From: JARLGU01 sp036504535
GTDB taxonomy: Bacteria > Armatimonadota > Armatimonadia > Armatimonadales > Capsulimonadaceae
Reading direction: 5' to 3'
Assembly: GCA_036504535.1 (NCBI GenBank)
Contig: DASXUY010000014.1
Coordinates: 1 to 64,000 of the forward strand
Length of the DNA: 64,000 nucleotides
The translations under genes were made by a program, and so were the position numbers. Shown piece by piece: positions 1 through 8,751 of this stretch (its first letter is position 1; each line of letters starts with the position of its first letter). The notes below the pieces were generated by a model, which saw nothing but the letters and a program-made list of their open reading frames with translations, searched no databases and had not been told where the DNA came from.

Positions 1-189
1 ACAAAAAAACAACCCCAACACGTCCAACACTCTTCCCAATAAGACTACAACCACACACTGCGCTAAACCCGCCAACCCCCTCGCGACAATTCGCCGTCCT
101 CGGCGGACTAGAAATGGCCCGCCCGGCCTCAGAGGGCATCCTGAATCCGTTTCGTAACTTCGAGCCTAAGAAACGGGTGCCGTGCTCAT
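1..189. other. Non-coding left edge with hairpins after the lyase gene
   Basis: No convincing gene. The first ~90 bases of the + strand are strikingly A/C-rich with very little G. Two inverted repeats lie just past the stop codon of the minus-strand lyase gene: a 7-bp stem (CCGTTTC/GAAACGG, 147-176) and an ATGGCCC/GGGCAT stem (about 114-139). Read on the minus strand, the second is followed by a short T-run (ATTTC), so it could be a weak terminator. It resembles the stem after lexA at 44967-44989. Confidence 0.4.
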
Positions 190-1104
190 TCACGCGAAAA
201 ACCGGTCATCGTAGCCCGCCCCATTGAGCGTCGTGAGCAGGCGGTCGAGCTCGCCGCTCAAGAAGCGAATGAGCGGTGGGCGTACAGGACCGCAGTCGAT
301 GCCCAGGTGGGCCATCAGCCCTTTTGCGGCGGGGAGACCACCGAACGTGCCGTAGACGATGTCGATGAGCGCGGTTGCCTGTAGTTGTAGTGAAGTCGCG
401 CGGGCAATGTCGCCTCTTTGGAAGGCGCGCACGAGCTGGAGGAAATGAGGCGCTACGAAGTTGTACGTGCTGCCGATTGCGCCACATGCGCCCGCCGCGA
501 GGCCGTCGATAAGCAACTCATCGCGTCCGAACAGCGCATCGTAGCGTCCACCATGAAATGTGACGCATTCGCGGAATTGTGGGATGTCAGAGTCGGTGAA
601 TTTGACGCCAGCGAATGTGGGGATCTGCTTGGAGGCTACTGCTATGATCGCTGGAGCGGGAACAGTGACGCCGGTCATCGATGGGATATGATAGTAGTAG
701 AACGGCAGAGCGGGAGCCTTGGCGGCGACTGGGGCGAGATAGTCGACGATCTGTCCGGCGACCGTTGGCTTGAAGAAGTAGGGTGCCATGGCGCCTATTG
801 CGTCGGCCCCGATCCGGTTAGCGTGAGCAGCTAACGTTTCGGCGTTGGCTTGGCAGTTATCCCCAACGTGGACGATCACCTTCACGGTTCCCTCTGCGAC
901 ATCCACCCACCGCCGCGCAATTATCATGCGCTCGTCAACGGTGAGAGAAGCGTACTCGCCCGTTGTGCCGCAGACAAACGCGCCGGTGACGCCTGCATTC
1001 GCAAGAGCGGCAGCCTGGTGCTCAATCACAGTTAGGTTGACGGTGCCGTCGCCGTGAAAAGCCGTGAAGGGCGCTGCCACGAGCCCCGTAAGAAAGTGTG
1101 TCAT
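190..1104 (-). CDS. N-acetylneuraminate lyase / DHDPS-family aldolase
   Basis: A 304-aa class I aldolase of the DapA/NanA family, expected to be a cytoplasmic TIM barrel. It has the GTTGE motif (residues 46-50), the YHIPSMTG stretch carrying the catalytic tyrosine (Y138), and the Schiff-base lysine in GVKFT (K168). The YYYHIP context is more like N-acetylneuraminate lyases than dihydrodipicolinate synthases. With a sialidase gene directly upstream, cleavage of a sialic-acid-like keto acid to pyruvate and an amino sugar is the best guess; other 2-keto-3-deoxy acids remain possible. The ATG at 1104 was chosen because it overlaps the sialidase stop codon (ATGA, 1101-1104), implying translational coupling. 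An in-frame upstream extension would run into the sialidase gene. Confidence 0.85.
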   Translation of the reverse strand: MTHFLTGLVAAPFTAFHGDGTVNLTVIEHQAAALANAGVTGAFVCGTTGEYASLTVDERMIIARRWVDVAEGTVKVIVHVGDNCQANAETLAAHANRIGADAIGAMAPYFFKPTVAGQIVDYLAPVAAKAPALPFYYYHIPSMTGVTVPAPAIIAVASKQIPTFAGVKFTDSDIPQFRECVTFHGGRYDALFGRDELLIDGLAAGACGAIGSTYNFVAPHFLQLVRAFQRGDIARATSLQLQATALIDIVYGTFGGLPAAKGLMAHLGIDCGPVRPPLIRFLSGELDRLLTTLNGAGYDDRFFA

Positions 1105-2183
1105 TTTGTATCTCCACCATTCGTCTGTTCCAGGATAAAATCGGATTCCCAAATCGAGTAGCCGCGTATCTGGGCTTTGGGGGCATCGTCGACGATGTAG
1201 TTGACGACGTAAATCTCGCCATCAGGGAACTGCACCCAGCCAGAATAACCAGTGTCGGCCACCGGGCTGCGGTCATAATCCAGCGGCATGATCCGCGTGC
1301 TGGTTCCGCCTCGTGAATCCGCGAGACATGACTCAACGGTGGTTAAGGCTGCGAATAGGTTCTGTGTCCACCAGCCGAGCCAACCAGCTCCGCCTTGCAG
1401 GAATCTGTGTGTTACCAGAACGCGTCCGCTCTGAAGAAGGCCGCCGACTGGGCGATGGCAACCGGGGAGCGCGAACGAAGTCACCGTTCCCCATGTGAGC
1501 CCGCCGTCGCGCGAGACCGATTTGAACGCGTCCAGCCCCTGAAACGAGTTTTCGCGCATGAGGCAGCAGAGTTCGCCACCGGGCAGTTCGAATACGCTGC
1601 CCTCACACAACTTTAGCTCAGGGTCGCGCGCAATCGTAATCGGCGTGCTCCATGTCGCCCCGCAGTCATCGGAGAGCCAGGCGCGCTCTTCCCAGACTTC
1701 GTCGATGATCTTGTGGGCGGCCAATATCCAGCGGCCAATACTATCGCCGTGTTTCACCTCGATTAATCGGTCGGGAACGATCCCCTCAACGGGTGTTGGC
1801 AGCGGACCCGTCCACGTCAATCCATCATCGCTGCTCACGAACAGCCAGACGCATTGCTCTCCATCGTCGCTGTTGCCTTCGTGACCGCCCGCGATGGTGT
1901 CTACGGTGACATACAGCTTGCTGTCGCTGAGCGAAACCACGCGAGCGCAGTTCCAGTGCGGAAGATCCGGCGATGGCTTATGGAGCGGCTCGGTGACGGG
2001 CGATTTGCCGGACCATGTTCGGCCGCGGTCATCGGAGTGCGTTGTGACAATGCGCGTGTAGGAACGGTTTCCGTGGTGGCTGCACTCTGAGAAGACGCAA
2101 ACGAGACGGCCAGTGGGAGTGAGTGCGATATCTGGCCAAGCTTCGTAGATGGTGTCGTCGCGACTAATGGTGAATTTTTCCAT
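1101..2183 (-). CDS. Sialidase-family six-bladed beta-propeller (exo-alpha-sialidase-like)
   Basis: A 360-aa protein with four Asp-box motifs (S-x-D-x-G-x-T-W) at residues 50-57, 117-124, 171-178 and 224-231, the hallmark of the BNR/sialidase fold. An early arginine and the late YSGW/GEIYVVNY region fit the family layout. No signal peptide is visible, so it probably acts in the cytoplasm on an imported substrate. It is co-transcribed with the aldolase gene that follows, whose start codon overlaps this stop. Many single-domain proteins of this kind are not true sialidases, so the substrate is inferred mainly from the neighbour. The gene lies 40 bp after the GntR regulator on the same strand. 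Confidence 0.8.
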   Translation of the reverse strand: MEKFTISRDDTIYEAWPDIALTPTGRLVCVFSECSHHGNRSYTRIVTTHSDDRGRTWSGKSPVTEPLHKPSPDLPHWNCARVVSLSDSKLYVTVDTIAGGHEGNSDDGEQCVWLFVSSDDGLTWTGPLPTPVEGIVPDRLIEVKHGDSIGRWILAAHKIIDEVWEERAWLSDDCGATWSTPITIARDPELKLCEGSVFELPGGELCCLMRENSFQGLDAFKSVSRDGGLTWGTVTSFALPGCHRPVGGLLQSGRVLVTHRFLQGGAGWLGWWTQNLFAALTTVESCLADSRGGTSTRIMPLDYDRSPVADTGYSGWVQFPDGEIYVVNYIVDDAPKAQIRGYSIWESDFILEQTNGGDTK

Positions 2184-2210
2184 GGCGGGTTGGTGAGACG
2201 TAATCTGCCT

Positions 2211-2230
2211 CCGTAGGTTGAAACCTACGG
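2211..2230. repeat. Perfect 9-2-9 inverted repeat between gntR and the sialidase gene
   Basis: The arms CCGTAGGTT and AACCTACGG are separated by GA, and the stop codon of the regulator gene lies inside the element. There is no T-run, so a classic terminator is unlikely. It looks like a small dispersed palindromic (REP-like) element or a processing hairpin between two genes of one operon. Confidence 0.6.
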
Positions 2231-2932
2231 CTCAAAAGGGCTTGAAAGTACCCCTTGGGCACTCAGAATCGGAGTGTTTGCCATCGCTGCGTCGATTGCT
2301 CTGAGTTTCTCGTAGGCGCGGCGGATGTGGGCTCGGCCTGCTTGTTCGGCGGCGTCGGGATCGGTTCCGAGCAGCGCAGCCACGATGTCGTCGTGGACAC
2401 CGGGGTCGGGGAATATAGTGTCAGAGCCAAGGCTTCGTTTGTGGGCGTTTCTCATTGTCATCGTGATCAGGAACGAGCTGTCGGCAATGTGAATGAGGGT
2501 CTGTGCCCGAGTGGAGCGCACGATGTGGTTGTGCAGCGCCATATCCGATTCCAGCCAGCCGTGCGAGTCTTTCTTGATCACTTGCTCGTCGAACCGCCGT
2601 GCCAACGCCACCAACTCGGCGCGCTGGATATCGTCAGCTCTCTGCACGAACAGCCGGCAGCAGATGCCTTCCAGAGCCTCGCGGGCAAGATAGGCGGCTT
2701 CGACATCTTCGTCGGTCCATATCTGCACCTGCGCGCCCCAGTTGGCGTGGGATACGACGAGCCCGTCGCGTTCGAGGCGGCGGGTGGCTTCGACGATGGG
2801 AATGCTGCTGACTCCGAGGCGTCCGGCAAGCTTGCGCTGTACGAGCCGCTCTCCAGGAGCGAGTTCGCCGGTGAAGACCATTTGCCGCAGCTCTTTGTAG
2901 ACGCGTTCGGATGTAGTGACCGGTGTGTGCAT
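2225..2932 (-). CDS. GntR-family regulator, FadR/FCD subfamily
   Basis: A 235-aa transcription factor. The N-terminal winged helix (about residues 8-70) shows the GntR signature: VYKELRQMVFTGELAPGERL, then a recognition region with LGVSSIPIVEATRRLERDGLV. An all-helical FCD ligand-binding domain follows, with metal/ligand residues in SDMALHNHIV and the late HDDIVAAL/HIRRAYEKL helices. It probably senses an acidic sugar or keto acid and controls the sialidase-lyase genes downstream on the same strand. ATG 2932 was chosen because it gives the usual short N-terminus. A TTG at 2974 is in frame but lies only about 10 nt from the inferred transcription start. A palindrome at the promoter suggests autoregulation. 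Confidence 0.85.
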   Translation of the reverse strand: MHTPVTTSERVYKELRQMVFTGELAPGERLVQRKLAGRLGVSSIPIVEATRRLERDGLVVSHANWGAQVQIWTDEDVEAAYLAREALEGICCRLFVQRADDIQRAELVALARRFDEQVIKKDSHGWLESDMALHNHIVRSTRAQTLIHIADSSFLITMTMRNAHKRSLGSDTIFPDPGVHDDIVAALLGTDPDAAEQAGRAHIRRAYEKLRAIDAAMANTPILSAQGVLSSPFEP

Positions 2933-2977
2933 GGTGATGTTTTGCTTATGTATGGACGCCCGCAATTGCTGCAATTG

Positions 2978-3019
2978 ATGCTATAGCATTATTGTGACAT
3001 GGATTGAGTGACGTGTCAA
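2978..3019 (-). promoter_or_regulatory. gntR promoter with palindromic operator
   Basis: On the minus strand: TTGACA (3014-3019), a 17-bp spacer and CACAAT (2991-2996). The perfect 12-bp palindrome ATGCTATAGCAT (2978-2989) covers the expected start point. This is the position of an autorepressor site, probably for the GntR protein encoded just downstream. Confidence 0.6.
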
Positions 3020-3139
3020 GGGGATGGAAATAAGAGCTTGGCGACTAAAGGCGCGGCGTGTAAGGGCGGAGCGGCGGCCTTCGCCGACTCGGACGGCAGC
3101 CGCAGGTGTAGTGGAATATGTCGCACAAGGGGCGCGGCG

Positions 3140-3820
3140 CTACGTGAGGAGAGACGCTACATCGCCGATGTCATCAAGGATGGCGTCGGGACCGACGTCT
3201 ATCATATCTGTGGGCCATTCTCTGTCGCGGCTGAGCCAGGCGGTCATCATGCCGACGCTTTGTGCGCCAGCGATATCGGCTACGGGGTGGTCGCCGACGA
3301 AGAGTATATGCTCGGGAGCGACTCCGAGTTTGCCTGCGGCAGCAGTAAAGATTGTAGGGTCGGGTTTGGCGGGACCGAAGTCGCTGGAGACGATGATGGC
3401 GGTGGTGGCGATGTCGAGTTTGAGCGCGCGGAGCTTATCCCACTGCTCGACGCCGCCATTGGTAACGATGCCCCATGGGAGTTCGCGGCGGTGTAGCTCC
3501 GCGAGGAGCGCGGGCACGCTATCGTCGACGCGCATGTGATCGGTGCGGGTGGCGAAGAAATCGGCAAGCATCTCCGGCGGTGTCATTTCGGCGGCCGGGC
3601 AGAGCTGCTTTAATGTGCCAAACAGGCTCAGCTTGTCGCCTCTTCCGGCATCGTCGATCTCGACGATGAGCGAGACCAGCCTATCGGCCAAAGTGGGGTC
3701 GCTTACATGCAGGTGATCGGCGACGAACGCGTAGGACCACGCGACAAATGCCTCGTCGCGGTCGTGCAGGGTGTTATCGAGGTCGAACAGCACGCCTCGA
3801 ACTTCTCTCGTCAAACTCAT
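3140..3820 (-). CDS. HAD-superfamily hydrolase
   Basis: A 226-aa haloacid-dehalogenase-like phosphatase of the IA group with a helical cap. Motif I is FDLDNT (nucleophile D13, acid/base D15), motif II is IVTNGG, motif III is the lysine in GPAKPDP, and motif IV is VGDHPVADI. The cap between motifs I and II is of the usual size. The likely reaction is dephosphorylation of a small phosphorylated metabolite, but the substrate cannot be read from sequence. It is transcribed divergently from mtaB, with about 120 bp of shared upstream DNA. The ATG start (MSLTREVRG) directly precedes the first beta strand. Confidence 0.85.
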   Translation of the reverse strand: MSLTREVRGVLFDLDNTLHDRDEAFVAWSYAFVADHLHVSDPTLADRLVSLIVEIDDAGRGDKLSLFGTLKQLCPAAEMTPPEMLADFFATRTDHMRVDDSVPALLAELHRRELPWGIVTNGGVEQWDKLRALKLDIATTAIIVSSDFGPAKPDPTIFTAAAGKLGVAPEHILFVGDHPVADIAGAQSVGMMTAWLSRDREWPTDMIDVGPDAILDDIGDVASLLT

Positions 3821-3883
3821 GTCATAAGCATACCGCGACGATGCAACCCTGGGAAGCGCGGCAATGCTTCAGCGACACGCTGG

Positions 3884-3912
3884 TTGACACCCTACGTGGG
3901 CTGCGGTAAACT
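3884..3912 (+). promoter_or_regulatory. mtaB promoter
   Basis: TTGACA (3884-3889), a 17-bp spacer and TAAACT (3907-3912), about 27 bp before the mtaB start. A ribosome-binding site AGGGAG lies 9 nt before the ATG. Confidence 0.65.
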
Positions 3913-3938
3913 GACAACCTGATAGGGAGTATGTACTT

Positions 3939-5354
3939 ATGCCTACGGCGGCTTTTGCTAATTTGGGGTGCAAGGTGAACCAATACGAGATCGATAAGAT
4001 CGTCGACTCGTTTGTCGCGCGTGGGTTCGAGGTTGCCGATTTCAACCAGCCTGCCGACGTTTACGTTATCAACACATGCTCCGTCACTGGATCGGCGGAC
4101 ACTAAGTCGCGCTATATGGCGCGGCGTGCGGCGCGACAGAAGGACGGAGCGCGGGTGGTGCTCACGGGTTGCTTTGCGCAGCTTGCGATCGATACCGGCG
4201 AGACGGTTGCGGGCGCGGCGCTGCTGGTGCCCAACAGCGAGAAGATGCGTGTGGCGGATCACACTCTGGCGGCGTTTCCAGAGCTGGTGCAATATTCGGG
4301 GTCACCGGCAGCGGTTAGTGATGGCATAGCCGTCTTTCCCGAGGAGGCCGGGCTGCTGTCACTTGATGTTGCTGGCGCGCGTCCCCGCAGCTTGGGGCGC
4401 ACTCGCGCGACGCTGAAGGTGCAGGACGGTTGCGAGCACTTTTGCGCGTTCTGCTCGATCCCGTATACTCGCAACACAATGGCGAGCCGTCGGTTCGATG
4501 CGGTGATCGAGGAAGCGCGGGTTATCGCGCATCACGGCGTGCGCGAAGTAGTGGTGACCGGTGTGTGTGTTGGGGCGTATCGGGACGGCGGCATCGGCCT
4601 TGCTGACATGCTGCTGGCGGTCGCGGATGTGCCGGGTATCGAGCGGGTGAGGTTGTCGTCTATCCAGCCAATCGAAACCGACGAGGCGTTGATTGCGGCG
4701 GTGGCGTCACACCCGAATATCTGCCCACATTTGCATCTTTCGCTGCAGTCCGGCGACGATACGGTGCTCAAGGCAATGCAGAGGCCATACGATACGGGAT
4801 ATTATCGTGATCTTGTGGCTCGCCTTCGGGTGGCGGTGCCGGGGATTGCGATCACAACCGATATCATTGTAGGCTTTCCGGGCGAGACGGCTGAACTGTT
4901 CGCGAATACGATGGCGTTTGCAGAAGAGATGGCGTTTATTCGTGCGCACCTGTTTCGGTATTCGCCCCGGCAACGAACCTACGCGGCGGCGACGTTCAAG
5001 GACGATGTTTCTGACACGGAGAAAGACCGACGCCACAAGGCGCTTGCGGAAGTTTGCCTACGATCACAGGCTCAGTATGCGCGCAAGCTGGACGGCCAGA
5101 CGGTGCCGGTGTTGGTTGAAGGGCGAGGACGTCAGCCAGGGTACATGTCGGGCTACACGGACACGTATGTGCGCGTTCATTTTCCAGGCGAGCGCGCGGA
5201 GATTGGGCAGATTGTGGACGTTACCATAACGGGTGTTGGCGATGACGCCGAAGCAGTCGCTGATCGGTGTGGTCTAGTGAGCGCGGCGCAATTGAGCGAT
5301 GAAAGGGAGCATTCCAATGAGCAGTTGCATCTTCTGCAAAATAGCAGGGCATGA
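3939..5354 (+). CDS. mtaB: tRNA t6A37 methylthiotransferase MtaB
   Basis: A 471-aa radical-SAM methylthiotransferase that converts t6A to ms2t6A at position 37 of ANN-decoding tRNAs. The N-terminal UPF0004 domain has its three cluster cysteines (C11 in NLGCKVNQYE, C47 in NTCSVT, C78 in LTGCFA). The radical-SAM motif is CEHFCAFC (C165, C169, C172). A TRAM-like segment (about 375-440) ends the conserved part. NLGCKVNQYE and VQDGCEHFCAFC are typical of MtaB rather than MiaB or RimO. The ATG is preceded by AGGGAG. The 3' end overlaps the HIT gene by 38 bp in another frame, so the two are one transcription unit. The last ~20 residues are hydrophilic and probably not conserved. Confidence 0.93.
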   Translation: MPTAAFANLGCKVNQYEIDKIVDSFVARGFEVADFNQPADVYVINTCSVTGSADTKSRYMARRAARQKDGARVVLTGCFAQLAIDTGETVAGAALLVPNSEKMRVADHTLAAFPELVQYSGSPAAVSDGIAVFPEEAGLLSLDVAGARPRSLGRTRATLKVQDGCEHFCAFCSIPYTRNTMASRRFDAVIEEARVIAHHGVREVVVTGVCVGAYRDGGIGLADMLLAVADVPGIERVRLSSIQPIETDEALIAAVASHPNICPHLHLSLQSGDDTVLKAMQRPYDTGYYRDLVARLRVAVPGIAITTDIIVGFPGETAELFANTMAFAEEMAFIRAHLFRYSPRQRTYAAATFKDDVSDTEKDRRHKALAEVCLRSQAQYARKLDGQTVPVLVEGRGRQPGYMSGYTDTYVRVHFPGERAEIGQIVDVTITGVGDDAEAVADRCGLVSAAQLSDEREHSNEQLHLLQNSRA

Positions 5355-5661
5355 GATTCCGTCAAATGTGATTTTCGAGGACGATGATGTATTCGCCTTT
5401 CACGATATCAACCCGCAGGCGCCTACCCACGCTGTGGTGATCTCCAAACGGCATATTGACAATATCGCGGCGAGCGGTGATGCGGATGCGGCTCTCCTCG
5501 GAAAGCTGATGCGCGCGGCGGCAGTGGTCGCCGTTGAGACCGGCGTGTCGGAAACAGGGTTCCGCGTCGTGATCAACAACGGCGCCGATGGCGGGCAGTC
5601 GGTCGACCACCTGCATGTTCATGTCCTCGGTGGGCGCAAGCTGGCTTGGCCTCCGGGGTGA
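5317..5661 (+). CDS. HIT-family nucleotide-binding protein (HinT-like)
   Basis: A 114-aa histidine-triad protein, probably a dimeric purine-nucleoside phosphoramidase. It carries the N-terminal CIFCKIAGHEIPS signature with two Zn-type cysteines (C4, C7), FHDINPQAPTHAVVI, and the catalytic triad DHLHVHVLGGR near the C-terminus. The length is standard for HinT. ATG 5317 has AAGGGAG about 8 nt upstream, inside the end of mtaB; an earlier in-frame ATG at 5299 lacks a site. It forms a two-gene operon with mtaB, closed by the hairpin at 5693-5730. Confidence 0.92.
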   Translation: MSSCIFCKIAGHEIPSNVIFEDDDVFAFHDINPQAPTHAVVISKRHIDNIAASGDADAALLGKLMRAAAVVAVETGVSETGFRVVINNGADGGQSVDHLHVHVLGGRKLAWPPG

Positions 5662-5692
5662 TCTCTGTTTGGCCAATTTCATGACACAGGGT

Positions 5693-5730
5693 GAGCTCGC
5701 AGCATTACGCTGCGGGCTCGCGGTGTTTTA
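5693..5730 (+). terminator. Terminator-like hairpin after the HIT gene
   Basis: Arms GAGCTCGCAGC and GCTGCGGGCTC (11 bp with one G.U pair) surround the loop ATTAC, followed by GCGGTGTTTTA. The stem is strong but the T-run is short and displaced. Confidence 0.55.
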
Positions 5731-5880
5731 CGGACCATCGACCAGACAATGCGACATGTAATCTTCCGATAGAACATGGACTTCTCGATCTCGCCCACCT
5801 ACAATAACGCAAAGTTGGAGCCACCAGATCAGGTATCAACGGTGAACGAGTGCAGGCGGCTCGATACGGAGAGCAGAACC

Positions 5881-8751
5881 ATGACGACCAAGCAGACATT
5901 GAACGCTGGGTGGCGGATCTCAGTCGATCCCCATAATCAGGGGCTCACGGAAAAGTGGCAGTTCGGCATCCGAGCTGATAGCATGCCCGCACCAGTCCCG
6001 GGAATCGTTCAGCAGGTTTTTCCCAGGCATGAGGGCGTTTCCTGGTTCTGGCTTTCGTTCTTCCCCGAGCATTTGCCCGGAGCGGGCGAGCGCGCCATCC
6101 TCAAATTCGCGGGAGCTGACTACTTCGCGGATGTCTGGCTGAACGGGTCATGGGCCACTCGACACGAAGGAGCCGATTCGCCGTTCGAGGTCGATGTGAC
6201 TGAACGGGTGCTGGCCGGGGATAACCTGCTTGCGGTGCGCATCGTGAAGCCGGGGTCGGAGCGAATTGACGGCGTCGTATTGGACGAAATACCCCATCGC
6301 AACCAGAAGACAATAGCGCACCTAACTCCCGGTTCCAGTTTCAATAGCGCGGGGATTGTCGCTCCTGTCGAGTATGCAGTCGTTCCGTCGCTTCGCATTG
6401 CGGACATATTTGCGTGCCCCGATTCATCGACCGGGCAGATTGGTATGAGCGTCACCGTCGCGAATGATTTGGGACACGAAGCGGTTTCGCGCATTACTGT
6501 AGAGTTAACCTCAGAGGCCGCAGTGGAAGTCGGTGCTCATCAGGTCGTAGACCTTGGCGAAGTCGTGCTTGCTGCTGGGTTGTCGACGGTCGAGGCGGTG
6601 GTGATCGTCGCCAATCCACGCCTGTGGAACCTCGACGATCCATACCTGTACCACGTGTCTGCTCGCGTCGGTGATTCTCTCATGGCGGTGCGATGCGGAT
6701 TTCGCGACTTTCGCGTCGTGGACGGCTACTTCCATCTGAACGGCAAGCGGATCTTTCTGCGCTCGTCGCACACGGGCAACCATTACCCCATTGGGCAAGT
6801 GACGCCGGTTGATCCCGATCACGCACGGCGGGACTTGATCATGGCGAAGGCAGCGGGCTTTAATTGCATTCGTTGGATCGCGGGAGCGGCCCTTCCGGAG
6901 CAGTTGGACTTCTGTGACGAACTAGGGCTGATGGTTTACGAGGAAACGCTAGCGTCATGGTGCTTCGATGCGGGTCCAGCGGTCCGGGAGCGATATGAGC
7001 GCAGCTTCGACGCTGTAATCAGGCGCGACCGGAACCATCCCTGCGTCACGATTTGGGGGTTGATCAACGAAATGCGGGATGGCGAGGTGTTTCGGTGCGC
7101 GGTCGACTACCTTCCAAAGCTGCGCCAACTCGATCCGACGCGACTTGTGCTTCTCGGGAGCGGGCGTTGGGATCACGACTTTACCGTGGGGTCGGTCAGC
7201 AATCCTGGAAGTGGTGAGTGGGAGGCGCAGTGGGGTGCGGATCACGCTGGGGTACCCCTTTGTGACCCGGCTTGCCCAGCCGAACTCCAGGGCGGGTACG
7301 CTCAGCAGGCTGGCGATGCGCACTATTATCCCGCGTTTCCAAATAGCCCGGAGTCGATTGAGAAGCTAAGGACGATGGGAAGCGGGACGCGTCCTGTGTT
7401 CCTGTCGGAGGCTGGAATTGGCAGCCTCATGAATGTCATTGACGATTCGCGAGGGTTCGATCGGTTTGATGTGCCCGCGGATCTGTTCGACCGCGAGTAT
7501 ATCTCCAATATGGCTGAGCGATTTCTGGCAGACTGGACCAGCTTCGGCATGGAAGATGTTTACGCGTTCCCAGTAGACCTGTTCCGGGAAAGCTATGCCC
7601 GCCATTCGGAGCAGCGCAGGCTCTTGTTTGACATGGTGCGGGCCAATCCTAAGTTCTGCGGCTACAACCTGACCGGCTTGCTCGATCACGCGATGACGGG
7701 CGAGGGGCTTTGGTCGTTCTGGCGTCGTTGGAAAAACGGCATTGTCGAAACTCTGGAGGATGGCTGGTCGCCGTTGCGGTGGTGCCTGTTCGTCACGCCG
7801 CCTCATGGATACGCGGGAAGCTCCATCGAAGTCGAGGCGGTGTTGGCCAACGAGGAGGTGCTCCGCCCGGGTCGATACAGCGCATCGTTTCGCGTGTGGA
7901 GCGCATCGACGGGAACGGTGTGGGAGCGTGTCGTCGAGTTTGACGTCGCTAAGCCGGGCGACCTTGCGTTCCCGGTTTTGAAGGAGCAGATTGAACTAGA
8001 CCTGCCCTCTGGTGAATATCTATTTGCGGCAGATCTCGCGCATGGCGGTGCGCCTACCGGAGACCGACTGGCGTTCCAAGTGTCATCATCACAGGAGAGA
8101 ACCGCTTCGATTGGCAAGCTGTTCATGTGGGGCGTTAATGAGGCTGTTTGCGAGTGGCTGGGTGAGCGAGGATACACGTGCCTCCCGTACATGGGCGCAC
8201 TGACCGAAAGGGAGAATGCCGTAATCGTCGTCGGACCCGTGCGGCAGGACGATACCGCCGGCTGGTTGTCGCTGCGTCATGACGTAGAGTTGGGAGCGCG
8301 AGCGCTATTCCTTAGCCCGGAGTCGTTCAAGACGAACCGAGCCAATGGACCCGACCCTGTGCCAGCGCATCCGTGGGGCGGAGGCATCACGGCGCGCGGG
8401 CTCTGGGACTGGCTGTATCACCGGGAGTGCGTCGGGAAGCGCCACCGGGTATTCGACGGCTTGCAGACCGGTGGCATTCTCGATTGGCGCTACTGGGGCG
8501 AAGTCGTCGGCCATATGTGGTTTGATTCGCCCGACGGCGAAATCGAAACGATGGCGGCTGGGTTCGCAACAGGGTACTGCTGTGCTGGCGGATACGATAG
8601 CGGAGCGTTGATCGGCAGGCAGCGAATTGGCAAAGGATCAGCGCTGTATAATGCGTTCCCGGTACTCGACTTCTACGGGAAGCACCCTGTGGCCGATAGG
8701 CTGTTGCGCAACCTGATCGCGGAAGCGAGTGCGGAAACGCCTGTTTCCTAG
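5881..8751 (+). CDS. Glycoside hydrolase family 2 enzyme, cytoplasmic
   Basis: A 956-aa GH2-type enzyme. The N-terminal jelly-roll sugar-binding domain contains ADYFADVWLNG. A beta-sandwich follows and ends in the strand before FHLNGKRIFLR. The TIM barrel has the acid/base glutamate in WGLINE (E397) and the nucleophile in FLSEAG (E510). Both catalytic residues are present, so an active beta-glycosidase (galactosidase-, glucuronidase- or mannosidase-like) is expected. The ~280-aa C-terminal part probably holds further beta-sandwich domains and a region that may be GATase-like. No signal peptide is seen. ATG 5881 was chosen because GGAGA lies just upstream and the GH2 domain starts at once (LNAGWRIS). 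The longer frame from 5776 would add 35 residues unlike the family. Confidence 0.85.
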   Translation: MTTKQTLNAGWRISVDPHNQGLTEKWQFGIRADSMPAPVPGIVQQVFPRHEGVSWFWLSFFPEHLPGAGERAILKFAGADYFADVWLNGSWATRHEGADSPFEVDVTERVLAGDNLLAVRIVKPGSERIDGVVLDEIPHRNQKTIAHLTPGSSFNSAGIVAPVEYAVVPSLRIADIFACPDSSTGQIGMSVTVANDLGHEAVSRITVELTSEAAVEVGAHQVVDLGEVVLAAGLSTVEAVVIVANPRLWNLDDPYLYHVSARVGDSLMAVRCGFRDFRVVDGYFHLNGKRIFLRSSHTGNHYPIGQVTPVDPDHARRDLIMAKAAGFNCIRWIAGAALPEQLDFCDELGLMVYEETLASWCFDAGPAVRERYERSFDAVIRRDRNHPCVTIWGLINEMRDGEVFRCAVDYLPKLRQLDPTRLVLLGSGRWDHDFTVGSVSNPGSGEWEAQWGADHAGVPLCDPACPAELQGGYAQQAGDAHYYPAFPNSPESIEKLRTMGSGTRPVFLSEAGIGSLMNVIDDSRGFDRFDVPADLFDREYISNMAERFLADWTSFGMEDVYAFPVDLFRESYARHSEQRRLLFDMVRANPKFCGYNLTGLLDHAMTGEGLWSFWRRWKNGIVETLEDGWSPLRWCLFVTPPHGYAGSSIEVEAVLANEEVLRPGRYSASFRVWSASTGTVWERVVEFDVAKPGDLAFPVLKEQIELDLPSGEYLFAADLAHGGAPTGDRLAFQVSSSQERTASIGKLFMWGVNEAVCEWLGERGYTCLPYMGALTERENAVIVVGPVRQDDTAGWLSLRHDVELGARALFLSPESFKTNRANGPDPVPAHPWGGGITARGLWDWLYHRECVGKRHRVFDGLQTGGILDWRYWGEVVGHMWFDSPDGEIETMAAGFATGYCCAGGYDSGALIGRQRIGKGSALYNAFPVLDFYGKHPVADRLLRNLIAEASAETPVS

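Noticed and set aside
2255..2986. 243-codon + strand reading frame opposite the GntR gene
   Set aside because: It is a mirror of the regulator gene, has no recognisable motif, and the minus-strand protein shows a full GntR/FCD pattern.
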